A stretch of 64,000 nt of DNA from Streptomyces scopuliridis RB72 (GTDB lineage Bacteria > Actinomycetota > Actinomycetes > Streptomycetales > Streptomycetaceae): positions 1 to 64,000 of the forward strand of contig NZ_JOEI01000036.1 in assembly GCF_000718095.1 (NCBI RefSeq), read 5' to 3'. Of the stretch, positions 1-7,878 are shown piece by piece; the first letter of the stretch is position 1; each line of letters opens with the position of its first letter. The translations under genes were made by a program, and so were the position numbers. Under the pieces are notes generated by a model, which searched no databases, had not been told where the DNA came from, and saw only the letters and a program-made list of their open reading frames with translations.

Positions 1-67
1 AGGTGCGTGTCCGGACGTAAAGCGTCGCAGCTCGCGCGAAGCGCGGTGAGGAAAGCAGTCCGGACAC
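1..67. repeat. 67-bp two-stem intergenic element, copy 1
   Basis: This 67-bp stretch is identical, base for base, to 27675-27741. Its ends form a perfect 10-bp inverted repeat (GTGTCCGGAC at 7-16, GTCCGGACAC at 58-67), and a second hairpin lies inside it (31-50, with a GCGC-GAA-GCGC core). Both copies lie on the same strand, upstream of a plus-strand gene, and are followed by the same C-rich repeat family. The reading frame is open across it, but the stem symmetry and duplicate intergenic position argue against protein coding. Function unknown; it could be a REP/MITE-like element or a structured RNA. Confidence 0.8.
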
Positions 68-336
68 GGACCTCCGGAGGCCCCGGCACCCGGCACCACG
101 ACGACGCACCCGCACCCGTGCCCCCGCCGGACGGCGCACCGCACCCCGAACCCCGCCGGACGGCGCACCGCACCCCGAACCCCGCCGGACGGCGCACCAC
201 ACCACGACCCCCCGCCGGGAGGCGCACCCCACCCACGCCCCCCGCCGGACAGCGCCCCGCCGTAAGCTGGACGCCCAATCCCACCGCACCCCACCAGCCA
301 CTTCTCACCCGCCCCGCCCAAGGAGCCCCCGCCCCC
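68..336. repeat. C-rich minisatellite region upstream of cobA
   Basis: This stretch without a convincing gene is built from degenerate units containing CGCCGGACGGCGCACC. Two 29-bp units (122-150 and 151-179) are perfect tandem copies, and further diverged units run to about 270. The segment 202-228 is identical to 27808-27834 in the second repeat block. The frame of the downstream gene is open through the array, but the low-complexity Pro/Arg translation and the good ribosome site at 320-325 place the gene start at 337. Confidence 0.7.
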
Positions 337-1566
337 ATGCCCGAGCACGCCGAGCACCCGCACCCCGCCTACCCCGTCGGACTCCGCCTCGCCGGGCGCC
401 GCGTTGTCGTCGTCGGCGGCGGGCAGGTCGCGCAGCGCCGGCTGCCCGCGCTCATCGCGGCCGGCGCGGACATCGTGCTGGTGTCGCCCTCCGCGAAAGC
501 CTCCGTCGAGGCCATGGCGGCGGCCGGCGAGATCCGGTGGGAGCGCCGCCGTTACGAAGAGGGCGACCTCGCCGATGCCTGGTACGTCCTCGTCGCGTCC
601 AGCGACGAGGACGCCAACCGCACCGCGTCCGCCGAGGCCGAGCGCCTCCGCGTCTGGTGCGTACGCAGCGACGACGCGGACGCCGCCACCGCCTGGACGC
701 CCGCCACGGGCCGCAGCGAGGGCCTCACCGTCGCCGTGCTCAGCGGGCGCGACCCGCGTCGCTCCGCCGCCGTGCGGGACACCATCGTCGAGGGGCTGCG
801 CGACGGCACGCTCGCCGCCCCGCACCGTCGCAGCCGTACCCCCGGCGTCGCCCTCGTCGGCGGCGGCCCCGGCGACCCCGACCTGATCACCGTGCGCGGC
901 CGCAGGCTCCTCGCCGAGGCGGATGTCGTGATCGCCGACCGTCTCGGCCCGCGCGATCTGCTGGACGAACTGCCGCCGCACGTCGAGGTGATCGACGCCG
1001 CGAAGATCCCGTACGGCCGCGCCATGGCCCAGGAGGCGATCAACGAGGCGCTGATCGAGCACGCGAAGGCGGGCAAGGCCGTGGTCCGGCTGAAGGGCGG
1101 CGACCCGTTCGTGTTCGGGCGGGGTATGGAGGAGGCGCACGCGCTGGCCGCGGCCGGTATCCCGTGCACCGTCGTGCCCGGTATCTCCAGCTCCATCAGC
1201 GTGCCGGGCGCGGTCGGAATCCCCGTCACGCACCGGGGGGTCGCCCATGAGTTCACCGTGGTCAGCGGCCATGTCGCCCCCGACGACGACCGCTCGCTCG
1301 TCGACTGGGCCGCGCTCGCCCGGCTCCGTGGGACGCTCGTCCTGCTGATGGCCGTGGACAAGATCGGCACGATCGCCCGGGCGCTCGTGGAGCACGGCAA
1401 GGCCCCTGAGACCCCGGTCGCCCTGGTGCAGGAGGGCACCACGGCGACCCAGCGACGGGTGGACGCCACGCTCGCGACGGTCGCGGAGGTCGTGCGGACC
1501 GAGGAGGTCCGGCCCCCGGCCGTCATCGTCATCGGCGATGTCGTCGCCCTGGGGGACGGCACGTAG
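337..1566 (+). CDS. cobA: Bifunctional siroheme synthase: precorrin-2 dehydrogenase plus uroporphyrinogen-III C-methyltransferase
   Basis: The 409-aa protein makes precorrin-2 from uroporphyrinogen III by SAM-dependent methylation and probably oxidises it to sirohydrochlorin, feeding siroheme or cobalamin. Residues about 12-160 are a Rossmann NAD-binding module (VVVVGGGQVAQRR), as in the N-terminal part of CysG. Residues about 170-400 are the SUMT domain, with the GGGPGDPDLIT loop, VRLKGGDPFVFGRG and the VPGISS motif. The ATG at 337 is chosen because AAGGAG lies 11 bases upstream and the conserved domain begins soon after it; the longer open frame upstream is repeat DNA. Without a visible C-terminal chelatase domain it is not a full three-function CysG. 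Confidence 0.9.
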   Translation: MPEHAEHPHPAYPVGLRLAGRRVVVVGGGQVAQRRLPALIAAGADIVLVSPSAKASVEAMAAAGEIRWERRRYEEGDLADAWYVLVASSDEDANRTASAEAERLRVWCVRSDDADAATAWTPATGRSEGLTVAVLSGRDPRRSAAVRDTIVEGLRDGTLAAPHRRSRTPGVALVGGGPGDPDLITVRGRRLLAEADVVIADRLGPRDLLDELPPHVEVIDAAKIPYGRAMAQEAINEALIEHAKAGKAVVRLKGGDPFVFGRGMEEAHALAAAGIPCTVVPGISSSISVPGAVGIPVTHRGVAHEFTVVSGHVAPDDDRSLVDWAALARLRGTLVLLMAVDKIGTIARALVEHGKAPETPVALVQEGTTATQRRVDATLATVAEVVRTEEVRPPAVIVIGDVVALGDGT

Positions 1567-1623
1567 GGCCTGTCCTGGCCGTCCGTCCCGCACACCCACC
1601 ACCCGACAAGGCAGTGTCACCCC

Positions 1624-2442
1624 GTGGCTGAACTCATCACCGTCGACGACCCCGACGACCCGCGCCTGCGCGACTACACCGGTCTGACCGATGTCGAGCT
1701 GCGCCGCAGGCGCGAGCCCGCCGAAGGGCTGTTCATCGCCGAGGGCGAGAAGGTCATCCGCCGGGCCGGGCAGGCCGGCTACCCGATGCGGTCGATGCTG
1801 CTCTCGGCCAAGTGGGTCGACACCATGCGGGACATCATCGACGAGGTCACGGCCCCGGTGTACGCGGTCAGTCCCGAGCTGGCGGAACGGGTCACCGGCT
1901 ACCACGTGCACCGCGGCGCCCTCGCCTCCATGGCCCGTAAACCGCTGCCCACGGTGGACGAGGTGCTGCGTACGGCCCGCCGCGTCGCCGTCATGGAGGC
2001 GGTCAACGACCACACCAACATCGGCGCGATCTTCCGCAGCGCCGCCGCCCTCGGTATGGACGCCGTCCTGCTCTCCCCGGACTGCGCGGACCCGCTCTAC
2101 CGCCGCTCGGTGAAGGTCTCGATGGGCGCGGTGTTCTCCGTGCCGTACGCCCGGCTCGACGGCTGGCCCCGGGCGCTGGACTCCGTACGGAAGGCGGGCT
2201 TCCGGCTGCTGGCGCTCACCCCCGACGAGCGGGCGGTCCCGATGGACGAGGCCGCTCCGCACCGGCTGGAGCGTGTCGCGCTGATGCTGGGCGCGGAGGG
2301 CGCGGGGCTGTCCGGGCGGGCGCTCGACGCCGCCGACACCTGGGTCCGTATCCCCATGGCGCACGGCGTGGACTCGCTGAACGTCGGCGCGGCGGCGGCG
2401 GTCGCCTTCTACGCGGTCACGACGGGCCGCCCGGAGAGCTGA
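1624..2442 (+). CDS. TrmH/SpoU-family RNA 2'-O-methyltransferase
   Basis: This 272-aa protein is a SAM-dependent RNA ribose methyltransferase of the SPOUT class. The N-terminal about 100 residues resemble the substrate-binding domain of this family. The C-terminal trefoil-knot domain carries the three motifs: NDHTNIGAIFRSA (about 124-136), LGAEGAGL (about 222-229) and the MAHGVDSLNVGAAAAVAFY region near the end. The GTG at 1624 is the first start in the frame. It lies 57 bases after the siroheme synthase gene on the same strand and ends 24 bases from the convergent kinase gene. The RNA target (rRNA or tRNA) cannot be told from sequence. Confidence 0.88.
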   Translation: MAELITVDDPDDPRLRDYTGLTDVELRRRREPAEGLFIAEGEKVIRRAGQAGYPMRSMLLSAKWVDTMRDIIDEVTAPVYAVSPELAERVTGYHVHRGALASMARKPLPTVDEVLRTARRVAVMEAVNDHTNIGAIFRSAAALGMDAVLLSPDCADPLYRRSVKVSMGAVFSVPYARLDGWPRALDSVRKAGFRLLALTPDERAVPMDEAAPHRLERVALMLGAEGAGLSGRALDAADTWVRIPMAHGVDSLNVGAAAAVAFYAVTTGRPES

Positions 2443-2466
2443 CCCGGCGATCGCACGGGGTACGGC

Positions 2467-3678
2467 TCAGAGCTGCTGGGCCGCCGCGATGCCCAGCGCG
2501 ACGATCAGGGTCACGACGACGAAGACGATCAGTCGCTGCCGCAGCAGGCGCGGGTTGGCGGGGCGCAGCTTGCCCGAGCTCGTCCGGGGACCGGGCTTCG
2601 GCCGGCCGCTGCCCGTACGGGAGGCACCACGGGCCTGCGGGGGGCGCGGCGAGCCGTTGCGGGGGGAGGAACCGCCGGTACGGGGAGAGGAGCCCGAACT
2701 CCGGGAAGGCCCGGGACGCGACGCCGGGCCGCCCGGCGCACGGCTCGGCGCGCCGTGGTCGGCGGTCCGCTCCGTGTAACGCTCGGTCAGCCGGCCGGTC
2801 GGCAGTTCCTGTCCGTTCCGGGTCCGCTGTACGGGCGGCCGGCTGTCCGACAGCCCCTGGGCCTCGCGCGCCGCGATCTCCTTGAGCCGCATCGAGAGCT
2901 GGAGCGTGCTGGGACGTTCCTCCGGGTCCTTGGCCAGACAGGCCCGCACCAGCGGCGCGAGCGCGTCCGGCATCCCGTGGAGATGCGCCTCCTCGTGGAC
3001 CACCCGGTAGAGCATGACCTCGGAACTGCCGTGCCCGAACGGGGAATCGGCGGTCGCCGCGTACGCCAGCGTGGCGCCCAGCGAGAACACGTCCGTGGCC
3101 GGGGTGACCGCCGCCCCGCGCACCTGCTCCGGGGCGAGGAAGCCGGGCGACCCGACCGCCGTACCGACATGCGTCAGCGTGCTCGCGCCCGTCGCCCAGG
3201 CGATGCCGAAATCGATGATGCGCGGGCCCTTGGGCGAGAGCAGGATGTTCGACGGCTTGAGATCGCGGTGCACGACGCCCGCCTCGTGCACGGCCACCAG
3301 CCCCTCGGAGAGCGCGGCCCCCACCGAGGCGACCTCGGCCGCCGAGAGGGGGCCCTCCTCGTTGACCTTGTCGTGCAGCGAGGGGCCCGGCACGTACTGG
3401 GTGGCGAACCACGGGCGGTCCGCGTCGAGATCCGCGGCCACCAGCCGTGCCGTACAGCCGCCCCGGATCCGCCGCGCGGCGGAGACCTCGCGGGCGAACC
3501 GCGACCGGAACTCCTGATCCTCGGCCAGATCCGGCCGGATCACCTTCAGCGCGACCCGCTGACCGCGCCGGTCGGAGCCCAGATATACGACCCCCATCCC
3601 GCCGGCACCCAGCCGCCGGTGGATCCTGAACGAACCGACGACACGCGGGTCCTCGCGCCGGAGCCGCATCATCGCCAT
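2467..3678 (-). CDS. Membrane-anchored Ser/Thr protein kinase
   Basis: This is a Hanks-type kinase of about 403 aa. It has the glycine loop LGAGGMGVVYLG, the ATP lysine in VALKVI, the catalytic loop HRDLKPSN, DFG and APEQ, all in the first about 265 residues. A Pro/Arg/Ser-rich linker of about 110 residues follows, and one hydrophobic segment (LIVFVVVTLIVALGIAAA) ends the protein. The kinase domain is therefore cytosolic and tail-anchored, with no extracellular PASTA sensor. Start candidates are GTG 3717, ATG 3684 and ATG 3678; the last has a GGGG stretch at a suitable distance and is preferred. It is divergent from the small gene at 3884. The substrate is unknown. Confidence 0.88.
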   Translation of the reverse strand: MAMMRLRREDPRVVGSFRIHRRLGAGGMGVVYLGSDRRGQRVALKVIRPDLAEDQEFRSRFAREVSAARRIRGGCTARLVAADLDADRPWFATQYVPGPSLHDKVNEEGPLSAAEVASVGAALSEGLVAVHEAGVVHRDLKPSNILLSPKGPRIIDFGIAWATGASTLTHVGTAVGSPGFLAPEQVRGAAVTPATDVFSLGATLAYAATADSPFGHGSSEVMLYRVVHEEAHLHGMPDALAPLVRACLAKDPEERPSTLQLSMRLKEIAAREAQGLSDSRPPVQRTRNGQELPTGRLTERYTERTADHGAPSRAPGGPASRPGPSRSSGSSPRTGGSSPRNGSPRPPQARGASRTGSGRPKPGPRTSSGKLRPANPRLLRQRLIVFVVVTLIVALGIAAAQQL

Positions 3679-3883
3679 GTCCATCCCCGCTGCCCGGTCG
3701 TCCGTGTGACGTGGCACAGCTTACGTACCCGCGCCTCAGCGCGCTCATAGGCCGCGCCCTCGCGCACGGACCGATTGTCAGTGCTGGGTGGGAAACTTGA
3801 GTGGTGGTCAGGGGAGTGGCGGAGCCCAGGTCCTCCGGCCCGTGCGTGATCTCAAAGGTCTGACGCAGAAGGGGGATTGGATC

Positions 3884-4195
3884 GTGAAGGGTGACCGGGT
3901 GGAGATAGTCGTGGACGCGGGGGACACGACACGGACCTACGAAGTGGTGGCGAGCCGGGCGGGCCGCAGGGTGGAGACCGCGGTGCGCCGGGGAGTGGTG
4001 GAAGTGAGCGAAGTCACCCGCGGCGGAGGGGTGGTCAGAACGGCGCGGTTCATGGCCACGCGGGTCCTCGCGCTGGTCGAGCAGCCGGTGCCCCGGGAGG
4101 ACTCCTCGGAGCGCTCCGCCCAGCGGTCCGCGGAGCGTCCCTTCCGGGATGACCCCGGGTCCTGGACCCGTCTCTCCACCCAGGGGAGTACATGA
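3884..4195 (+). CDS. Small hypothetical protein
   Basis: I do not recognise this about 103-aa protein. Its N-terminal part is strand-rich and basic (VEIVVDAGDTTRTYEVVASR), and the C-terminal about 30 residues are polar and low in complexity. GTG 3884 is chosen because AAGGGGG lies about eight bases before it. The same frame is open back to a GTG at 3788, giving a 135-aa alternative whose first 32 residues look poorly conserved. It is divergent from the kinase gene, sharing an intergenic region of about 100-200 bp, so joint control is possible. Confidence 0.6.
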   Translation: MKGDRVEIVVDAGDTTRTYEVVASRAGRRVETAVRRGVVEVSEVTRGGGVVRTARFMATRVLALVEQPVPREDSSERSAQRSAERPFRDDPGSWTRLSTQGST

Positions 4196-4354
4196 CGGCC
4201 GTCCGGCTCATCCTCCGGGAGGCCCGGCAATCGGTACGCGGGCATGACGACCGGGGGGCGGCGGATCCCTAATGTTGAGGTCAAGCGGCGGGTGCAGCAC
4301 TCGTCCCCCGAGCTCAGACACTCGCCGCTCTCGGAACAGGACAGGAGAGGGACC

Positions 4355-4561
4355 ATGGCGGACACGGCATCGCGGGCGATGATCCGCACGCAGGGACGCA
4401 AGGCGTTCGCCGCGTTCGGCGGGCGCCGGTCCGGCACCCGCCACCCCCTGGTGGCGACCGCCATGGTCCTTCCTCTGGCAGCCCTGCTGGTGGTCGTCTT
4501 CGGCGGCTGGGAAGCAGTGGTGACACAAGCGTCGTCCGTGGGCGTGATGCTGGGGCGCTGA
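4355..4561 (+). CDS. Small membrane protein
   Basis: This 68-aa protein has a basic N-terminal half and one hydrophobic segment of about 20 residues (ATAMVLPLAALLVVVFGGW), suggesting a single-pass membrane protein with the N terminus inside. The ATG at 4355 follows AGGAGAGGG closely, which decides the start over in-frame codons up to 4244. No function can be assigned. It stands alone between the hypothetical gene ending at 4195 and the phosphotransferase gene at 4744. Confidence 0.6.
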   Translation: MADTASRAMIRTQGRKAFAAFGGRRSGTRHPLVATAMVLPLAALLVVVFGGWEAVVTQASSVGVMLGR

Positions 4562-4743
4562 GCGGCGCTTCGGATCCGGGAGAGCGGCCCGGGTCGGGGA
4601 CATCCGGCCAACAACCCCGTGGGGACGGGGGTGCGGCGGACGGCAGCGTTTGGCCGGTCAGCTGGGGAGCTGACCGGCCATCGCGCTGTCCGGGCCCGCC
4701 GCCGTACGCTCGCCACGGAACACCACGCATCCGGGGGGCCTCC

Positions 4744-5757
4744 GTGACCACATCCGTCGTACGCGCCCTGGGCCGTGTCGCCCGTGACACCGCCCATCCG
4801 GCGGTGCGCGCGGCGGACCCGGCGGGCTGCCGGGCCTGCGGCGAGAGCACCGTGCTCGCCGACCGGCCGGACGGGACGGTCGTACGGCACGGCGAGGTCG
4901 TCGCCAAGGCCCATGCCGACGGTACGGACCCGGCCGGGCACCGCGTCAGGCTCGCCGTCGCCGCGCATCCCCTGCTCGCCGGGGTTCTGCTGCCGCCGCT
5001 TCCGGCCGCCGCCGAGGAGGTAAGCGGCCGGCCGGTGACCGCGTGGCCGTACGGCACCCCGGTCGACCCCAACGACCCCGACGCCGCCCCCTGGGAGCAG
5101 GCCGGCACGCTCCTCGCCCGGCTGCACGCCCTGCCGCTCGCGGCCCTGTCCGAAGCCGTAGCCGTGGAGAGAGCCGTAGCAGGTCCCGGCCCCCGGCTGC
5201 CGGACATGCGGGGGCCCGCCAAAGCCGCCCGCGCTGTCGCCCGGATGCGCGCCGCGGGACCGCACCCCGCCGCCGTTCCCGTGGAGCGCGCCTGGCAGCG
5301 CCTGCCCGCCTGGGCGCGTGGCGAGGCGCGCGCGCCGGGACCGTACGCCCTGTGCCACGGCGATCTGCATCTGGGCCAGCTCGTACGCCACCCGGCCCCC
5401 GACGGCCCCTGGCTGCTCATCGACATCGACGACCTCGGACTCGGCGACCCGGCCTGGGACTTGGGCCGCCCCGCCGCCTGGTACGCCGCCGGACTGCTGC
5501 CGCCCGAGACCTGGCTGCGCTTCCTCGGCGCCTACCGGTCCGCGCACGGCCCCGCCGTGCCCGCCGCCCGCGACGCGGATCCCTGGCCCCGGCTGGATGT
5601 CCCGGCCCGCGCCCTCACCGTGCAGACCGCCGCGCTGGCCCTCGCCAAGTCGACCGCGGAGGGCCGGGATCCGGATGACGTCGAGCTGCTGATGATCGAC
5701 GCCTGCGCCCGGATCGCCGACCTCGCAACCGAGTTCACGCCCGGGGCGTCGTCGTAG
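4744..5757 (+). CDS. Aminoglycoside-phosphotransferase-family kinase
   Basis: This 337-aa protein has the APH/choline-kinase fold. The phosphotransfer loop CHGDLHLGQ (about residues 204-212) contains the Brenner-type Asp, and the metal site IDIDDLGLGDPAWDLG follows about 20 residues later. The N-terminal lobe is short and Ala/Pro-rich, as is common in Streptomyces members. The family includes antibiotic, homoserine and sugar kinases, so the substrate is open; nothing nearby suggests a resistance role. The GTG at 4744 follows a G-rich stretch. Confidence 0.8.
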   Translation: MTTSVVRALGRVARDTAHPAVRAADPAGCRACGESTVLADRPDGTVVRHGEVVAKAHADGTDPAGHRVRLAVAAHPLLAGVLLPPLPAAAEEVSGRPVTAWPYGTPVDPNDPDAAPWEQAGTLLARLHALPLAALSEAVAVERAVAGPGPRLPDMRGPAKAARAVARMRAAGPHPAAVPVERAWQRLPAWARGEARAPGPYALCHGDLHLGQLVRHPAPDGPWLLIDIDDLGLGDPAWDLGRPAAWYAAGLLPPETWLRFLGAYRSAHGPAVPAARDADPWPRLDVPARALTVQTAALALAKSTAEGRDPDDVELLMIDACARIADLATEFTPGASS

Positions 5758-5835
5758 GGTGAGGCCACAGACGAACCCACGGCCGCCGGGAGCGTGTTAC
5801 GGCGTGCCGGACGAATGGCGAGGAGCGAGCCGACC

Positions 5836-6144
5836 ATGCAGTGTCCCAAGTGCCACGCGGCGATGCACACATACAACCGCAACGGTGTCCAGATAGAGCA
5901 GTGCAGCGGCTGCCGGGGGATCTTCCTCGACTACGGCGAGCTGGAGTCCCTGACCCGCCTGGAGTCTCAGTGGTCGCAGCAGGCGCCGCCCGTACAGCAG
6001 GCCCCGCCCCCGCCTCCGCAGGCGTACCCCGCCGCCCCCGCCCCCGCCTGGGGCGCGCCGCAGCACGGTGGTGGCCACTACGGAGGTCACCACGGCGGGC
6101 ACCACCGCCAGAAGAGCTTCGGACGGATGCTCTTCTCCTCCTGA
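5836..6144 (+). CDS. TFIIB-type zinc-ribbon small protein
   Basis: This 102-aa protein begins with a zinc ribbon: CPKC at residues 3-6 and CSGC about 18 residues later, followed by GIFLDYGELESL, the usual signature of the zf-TFIIB family. The rest is a Pro/Gln/Ala linker and a His/Gly-rich tail. The ATG at 5836 follows GGAG closely and puts the first Cys at residue 3. Its role is unknown; family members are small cytosolic proteins that probably bind nucleic acid or another protein. A strong hairpin follows at 6181. Confidence 0.8.
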   Translation: MQCPKCHAAMHTYNRNGVQIEQCSGCRGIFLDYGELESLTRLESQWSQQAPPVQQAPPPPPQAYPAAPAPAWGAPQHGGGHYGGHHGGHHRQKSFGRMLFSS

Positions 6145-6180
6145 GACACGACTCAGGCGCACGACCGCTGACGCACACGA

Positions 6181-6216
6181 CGAAGCCCCCGGCCATGGAG
6201 ACGGCCGGGGGCTTCG
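6181..6216. terminator. Bidirectional hairpin terminator
   Basis: A 14-bp perfect stem (6181-6194 with 6203-6216) around an 8-base loop lies between the zinc-ribbon gene (plus) and the end of the tRNA operon (minus), so it can end both transcripts. No U tract follows, as is usual in Streptomyces. Confidence 0.75.
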
Positions 6217-6221
6217 GGCGG

Positions 6222-6293
6222 TGCGCGATACTGGGATTGAACCAGTGACCTCTTCCGTGTCAGGGAAGCGCTCTCCCGCTGAGCTAATCGCGC
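6222..6293 (-). tRNA. tRNA-Val(GAC), copy 3 of the operon
   Basis: A 72-nt cloverleaf with acceptor stem GCGCGAT/ATCGCGC, anticodon loop CTGACAC (anticodon GAC) and T loop TTCAATC. The 3' CCA is not encoded. It is identical over its full length to 6317-6388. Confidence 0.95.
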
Positions 6294-6316
6294 GGGTGGG
6301 TCCTGCGTGTGCTGCG

Positions 6317-6388
6317 TGCGCGATACTGGGATTGAACCAGTGACCTCTTCCGTGTCAGGGAAGCGCTCTCCCGCTGAGCTAATCGCGC
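6317..6388 (-). tRNA. tRNA-Val(GAC), copy 2 of the operon
   Basis: Identical 72-nt twin of the tRNA at 6222-6293, separated from it by 23 bases. Anticodon GAC; CCA is not encoded. Confidence 0.95.
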
Positions 6389-6408
6389 GGGAATCCAGAA
6401 GGATCCAG

Positions 6409-6480
6409 TGGACGATACTGGGATTGAACCAGTGACCTCTTCCGTGTCAGGGAAGCGCTCTCCCGCTGAGCTAATCGTCC
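6409..6480 (-). tRNA. tRNA-Val(GAC), copy 1 of the operon
   Basis: Same body and anticodon (GAC) as the two downstream tRNA-Val genes, but the acceptor stem is GGACGAT/ATCGTCC. The paired change keeps the stem intact, so this is a functional variant rather than a decayed copy. Confidence 0.95.
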
Positions 6481-6481
6481 T

Positions 6482-6555
6482 TGGAGGTGGAGACGGGATT
6501 TGAACCCGTGTAGACGGCTTTGCAGGCCGTTGCCTCGCCTCTCGGCCACTCCACC
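6482..6555 (-). tRNA. tRNA-Cys(GCA)
   Basis: A 71-nt cloverleaf plus an encoded CCA, with acceptor stem GGTGGAG/CTCCACC, anticodon GCA in CTGCAAA, and discriminator U as expected for tRNA-Cys. It is the only one of the seven tRNAs in the window with CCA in the DNA. Confidence 0.95.
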
Positions 6556-6592
6556 AGGAGTACGGGGGCTCGGGAAGGATCCCCCATATTCG

Positions 6593-6665
6593 AGCGGACG
6601 ACCAGGTTCGAACTGGCGACCTCAACCTTGGCAAGGTTGCGCTCTACCAACTGAGCTACGTCCGC
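6593..6665 (-). tRNA. tRNA-Gly(GCC)
   Basis: A 73-nt cloverleaf with acceptor stem GCGGACG/CGTCCGC, anticodon GCC in TTGCCAA, and discriminator U. It is the first gene of the minus-strand tRNA operon Gly-Cys-Val-Val-Val. Confidence 0.95.
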
Positions 6666-6708
6666 GTATCGTTTCCGGGCCCACCCGTACGGCCCGGCGA
6701 CGTGTTGA

Positions 6709-6736
6709 ACTCTAGCGGATTCCGGGGCCAGCACAA
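6709..6736 (-). promoter_or_regulatory. Promoter of the tRNA-Gly-Cys-Val operon
   Basis: On the minus strand, TTGTGC (6736-6731) and TAGAGT (6714-6709) are separated by 16 bases. This is a good match to the vegetative sigma-70-type consensus and lies about 45 bases before tRNA-Gly. Confidence 0.65.
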
Positions 6737-6822
6737 AAACGCGTTTCCGCAGCGTGCTGGGGTGCGTTCGCCGTACGTTCAGCCCGGAGCGGCTCAACGG
6801 CGGCTGTTCTAGACTCGCAAGC

Positions 6823-7878
6823 GTGCACGACCTCGCTCCTTTGGCCCGCTTCGGCGGCCTTGTCGCCTCGGGTCTGCGGGATGTCACCCATGATCCGGAA
6901 GCGCTCGACTCCGCCGGGTTCTGGGCCGTCGCCGCGGACTTCGAGGGCCGTCTCACCTGCGCGCGCTTCGATGACGTACGCGCCGAGCCGGTGCCCGGCC
7001 CGGTCCCGGGACAGTGGCGTGGGCCCGCCGCCGGTGACTGGACGTCGTCGCTCGACCGCGAGGCGTACACCAAGGGTGTCCGCCGGATCCGCGAGTACAT
7101 CGCGGCGGGCGATGTGTACCAGGTCAATCTCTGCCGGGTGCTCTCCGCGCCGCTGCCCGATCCGGACGCGGCCGATGTCGACGCGCTGACGGCGCTGCTC
7201 GCGCGCGACAACCCCGCCCCGTACGCCGGAACGATCCGGCTGCCCGCGCATGGCGTGGAGATCGCGACCGCCTCGCCCGAGCTGTATCTGAGCACGGCCG
7301 GCCGTACCGTCGAGTCCGGTCCGATCAAGGGCACCGCCCGCACCGAGGACGAACTGCTGGAGAAGGACCACGCCGAGAACGTGATGATCGTGGACCTCGT
7401 CCGCAATGACCTCGGCCGCGTCTGCGCCACCGGTTCCGTGACGGTCCCCGCGCTCTGCGCGGTCGAGCCGCACCCCGGCCTCGTCCATCTCGTCTCGACC
7501 GTACGGGGCGAGCTCGCCCAGAAGGCCGGCTGGCCGGAGCTGCTGCCCGCCACGTTCCCGCCCGGCTCGGTCAGCGGCGCCCCCAAGTCCAGCGCCCTGC
7601 GGATCATCGAGGAGCTGGAGACCGCCCCGCGCGGCCCCTACTGCGGCGGTATCGGCTGGGTCGACGCCGACCGCGGCACGGCCGCGCTGGCCGTCGGGAT
7701 CCGTACCTTCTGGATCGACCGCGACGCGGCCCCCGGACCCGTCCTGCGCTTCGGCGCCGGAGCGGGCATCACCTGGGGATCCGATCCCGAGGGGGAGTGG
7801 GCGGAGACCGAGCTGAAGGCCGCCCGGCTGCTCGCGATAGCGTCGGGTGCGTACGAAGCGAGCGGAAGGACCGGGTAG
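6823..7878 (+). CDS. pabB: Aminodeoxychorismate synthase component I (chorismate-binding enzyme)
   Basis: This 351-aa chorismate-utilising enzyme converts chorismate plus ammonia to 4-amino-4-deoxychorismate in p-aminobenzoate/folate synthesis. Visible motifs are SGPIKGTART, the HAENVMIVDLVRNDLGRV helix and FPPGSVSGAPK, all typical of PabB rather than salicylate synthases. No glutaminase domain is fused or adjacent. GTG 6823 is preferred because the protein then starts at the family's usual N terminus. No Shine-Dalgarno is visible, and TAGACT lies seven bases before the start, so the message may be leaderless. pabC follows with no gap. Confidence 0.87.
   Translation: MHDLAPLARFGGLVASGLRDVTHDPEALDSAGFWAVAADFEGRLTCARFDDVRAEPVPGPVPGQWRGPAAGDWTSSLDREAYTKGVRRIREYIAAGDVYQVNLCRVLSAPLPDPDAADVDALTALLARDNPAPYAGTIRLPAHGVEIATASPELYLSTAGRTVESGPIKGTARTEDELLEKDHAENVMIVDLVRNDLGRVCATGSVTVPALCAVEPHPGLVHLVSTVRGELAQKAGWPELLPATFPPGSVSGAPKSSALRIIEELETAPRGPYCGGIGWVDADRGTAALAVGIRTFWIDRDAAPGPVLRFGAGAGITWGSDPEGEWAETELKAARLLAIASGAYEASGRTG

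Noticed and set aside
48..67. GAGGAAAGCAGTCCGGACAC resembles the conserved 5' motif of RNase P RNA
   Set aside because: RNase P RNA has no CA between GAGGAAAG and TCCGG, needs some 400 nt of further conserved structure, and is a single-copy gene; here the motif is in a 67-bp element present twice.
7..336. N-terminal extension of the siroheme synthase by 110 residues from the open frame
   Set aside because: The extension is encoded by repeat DNA, is low-complexity Pro/Arg, and a clear AAGGAG precedes ATG 337 where the conserved domain starts.
1..336. Cobalamin or other riboswitch before cobA
   Set aside because: No B12-box-like sequence or conserved riboswitch core is recognisable in the repeat-rich leader.
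4744..5757. Aminoglycoside resistance gene
   Set aside because: The APH fold is shared by many metabolic kinases and neither motif details nor neighbours point to antibiotics.
6222..6665. tRNA cluster as an integration site for a genomic island
   Set aside because: No integrase, attachment repeat outside the tRNA genes, or foreign-looking composition is found near any of the seven tRNAs.
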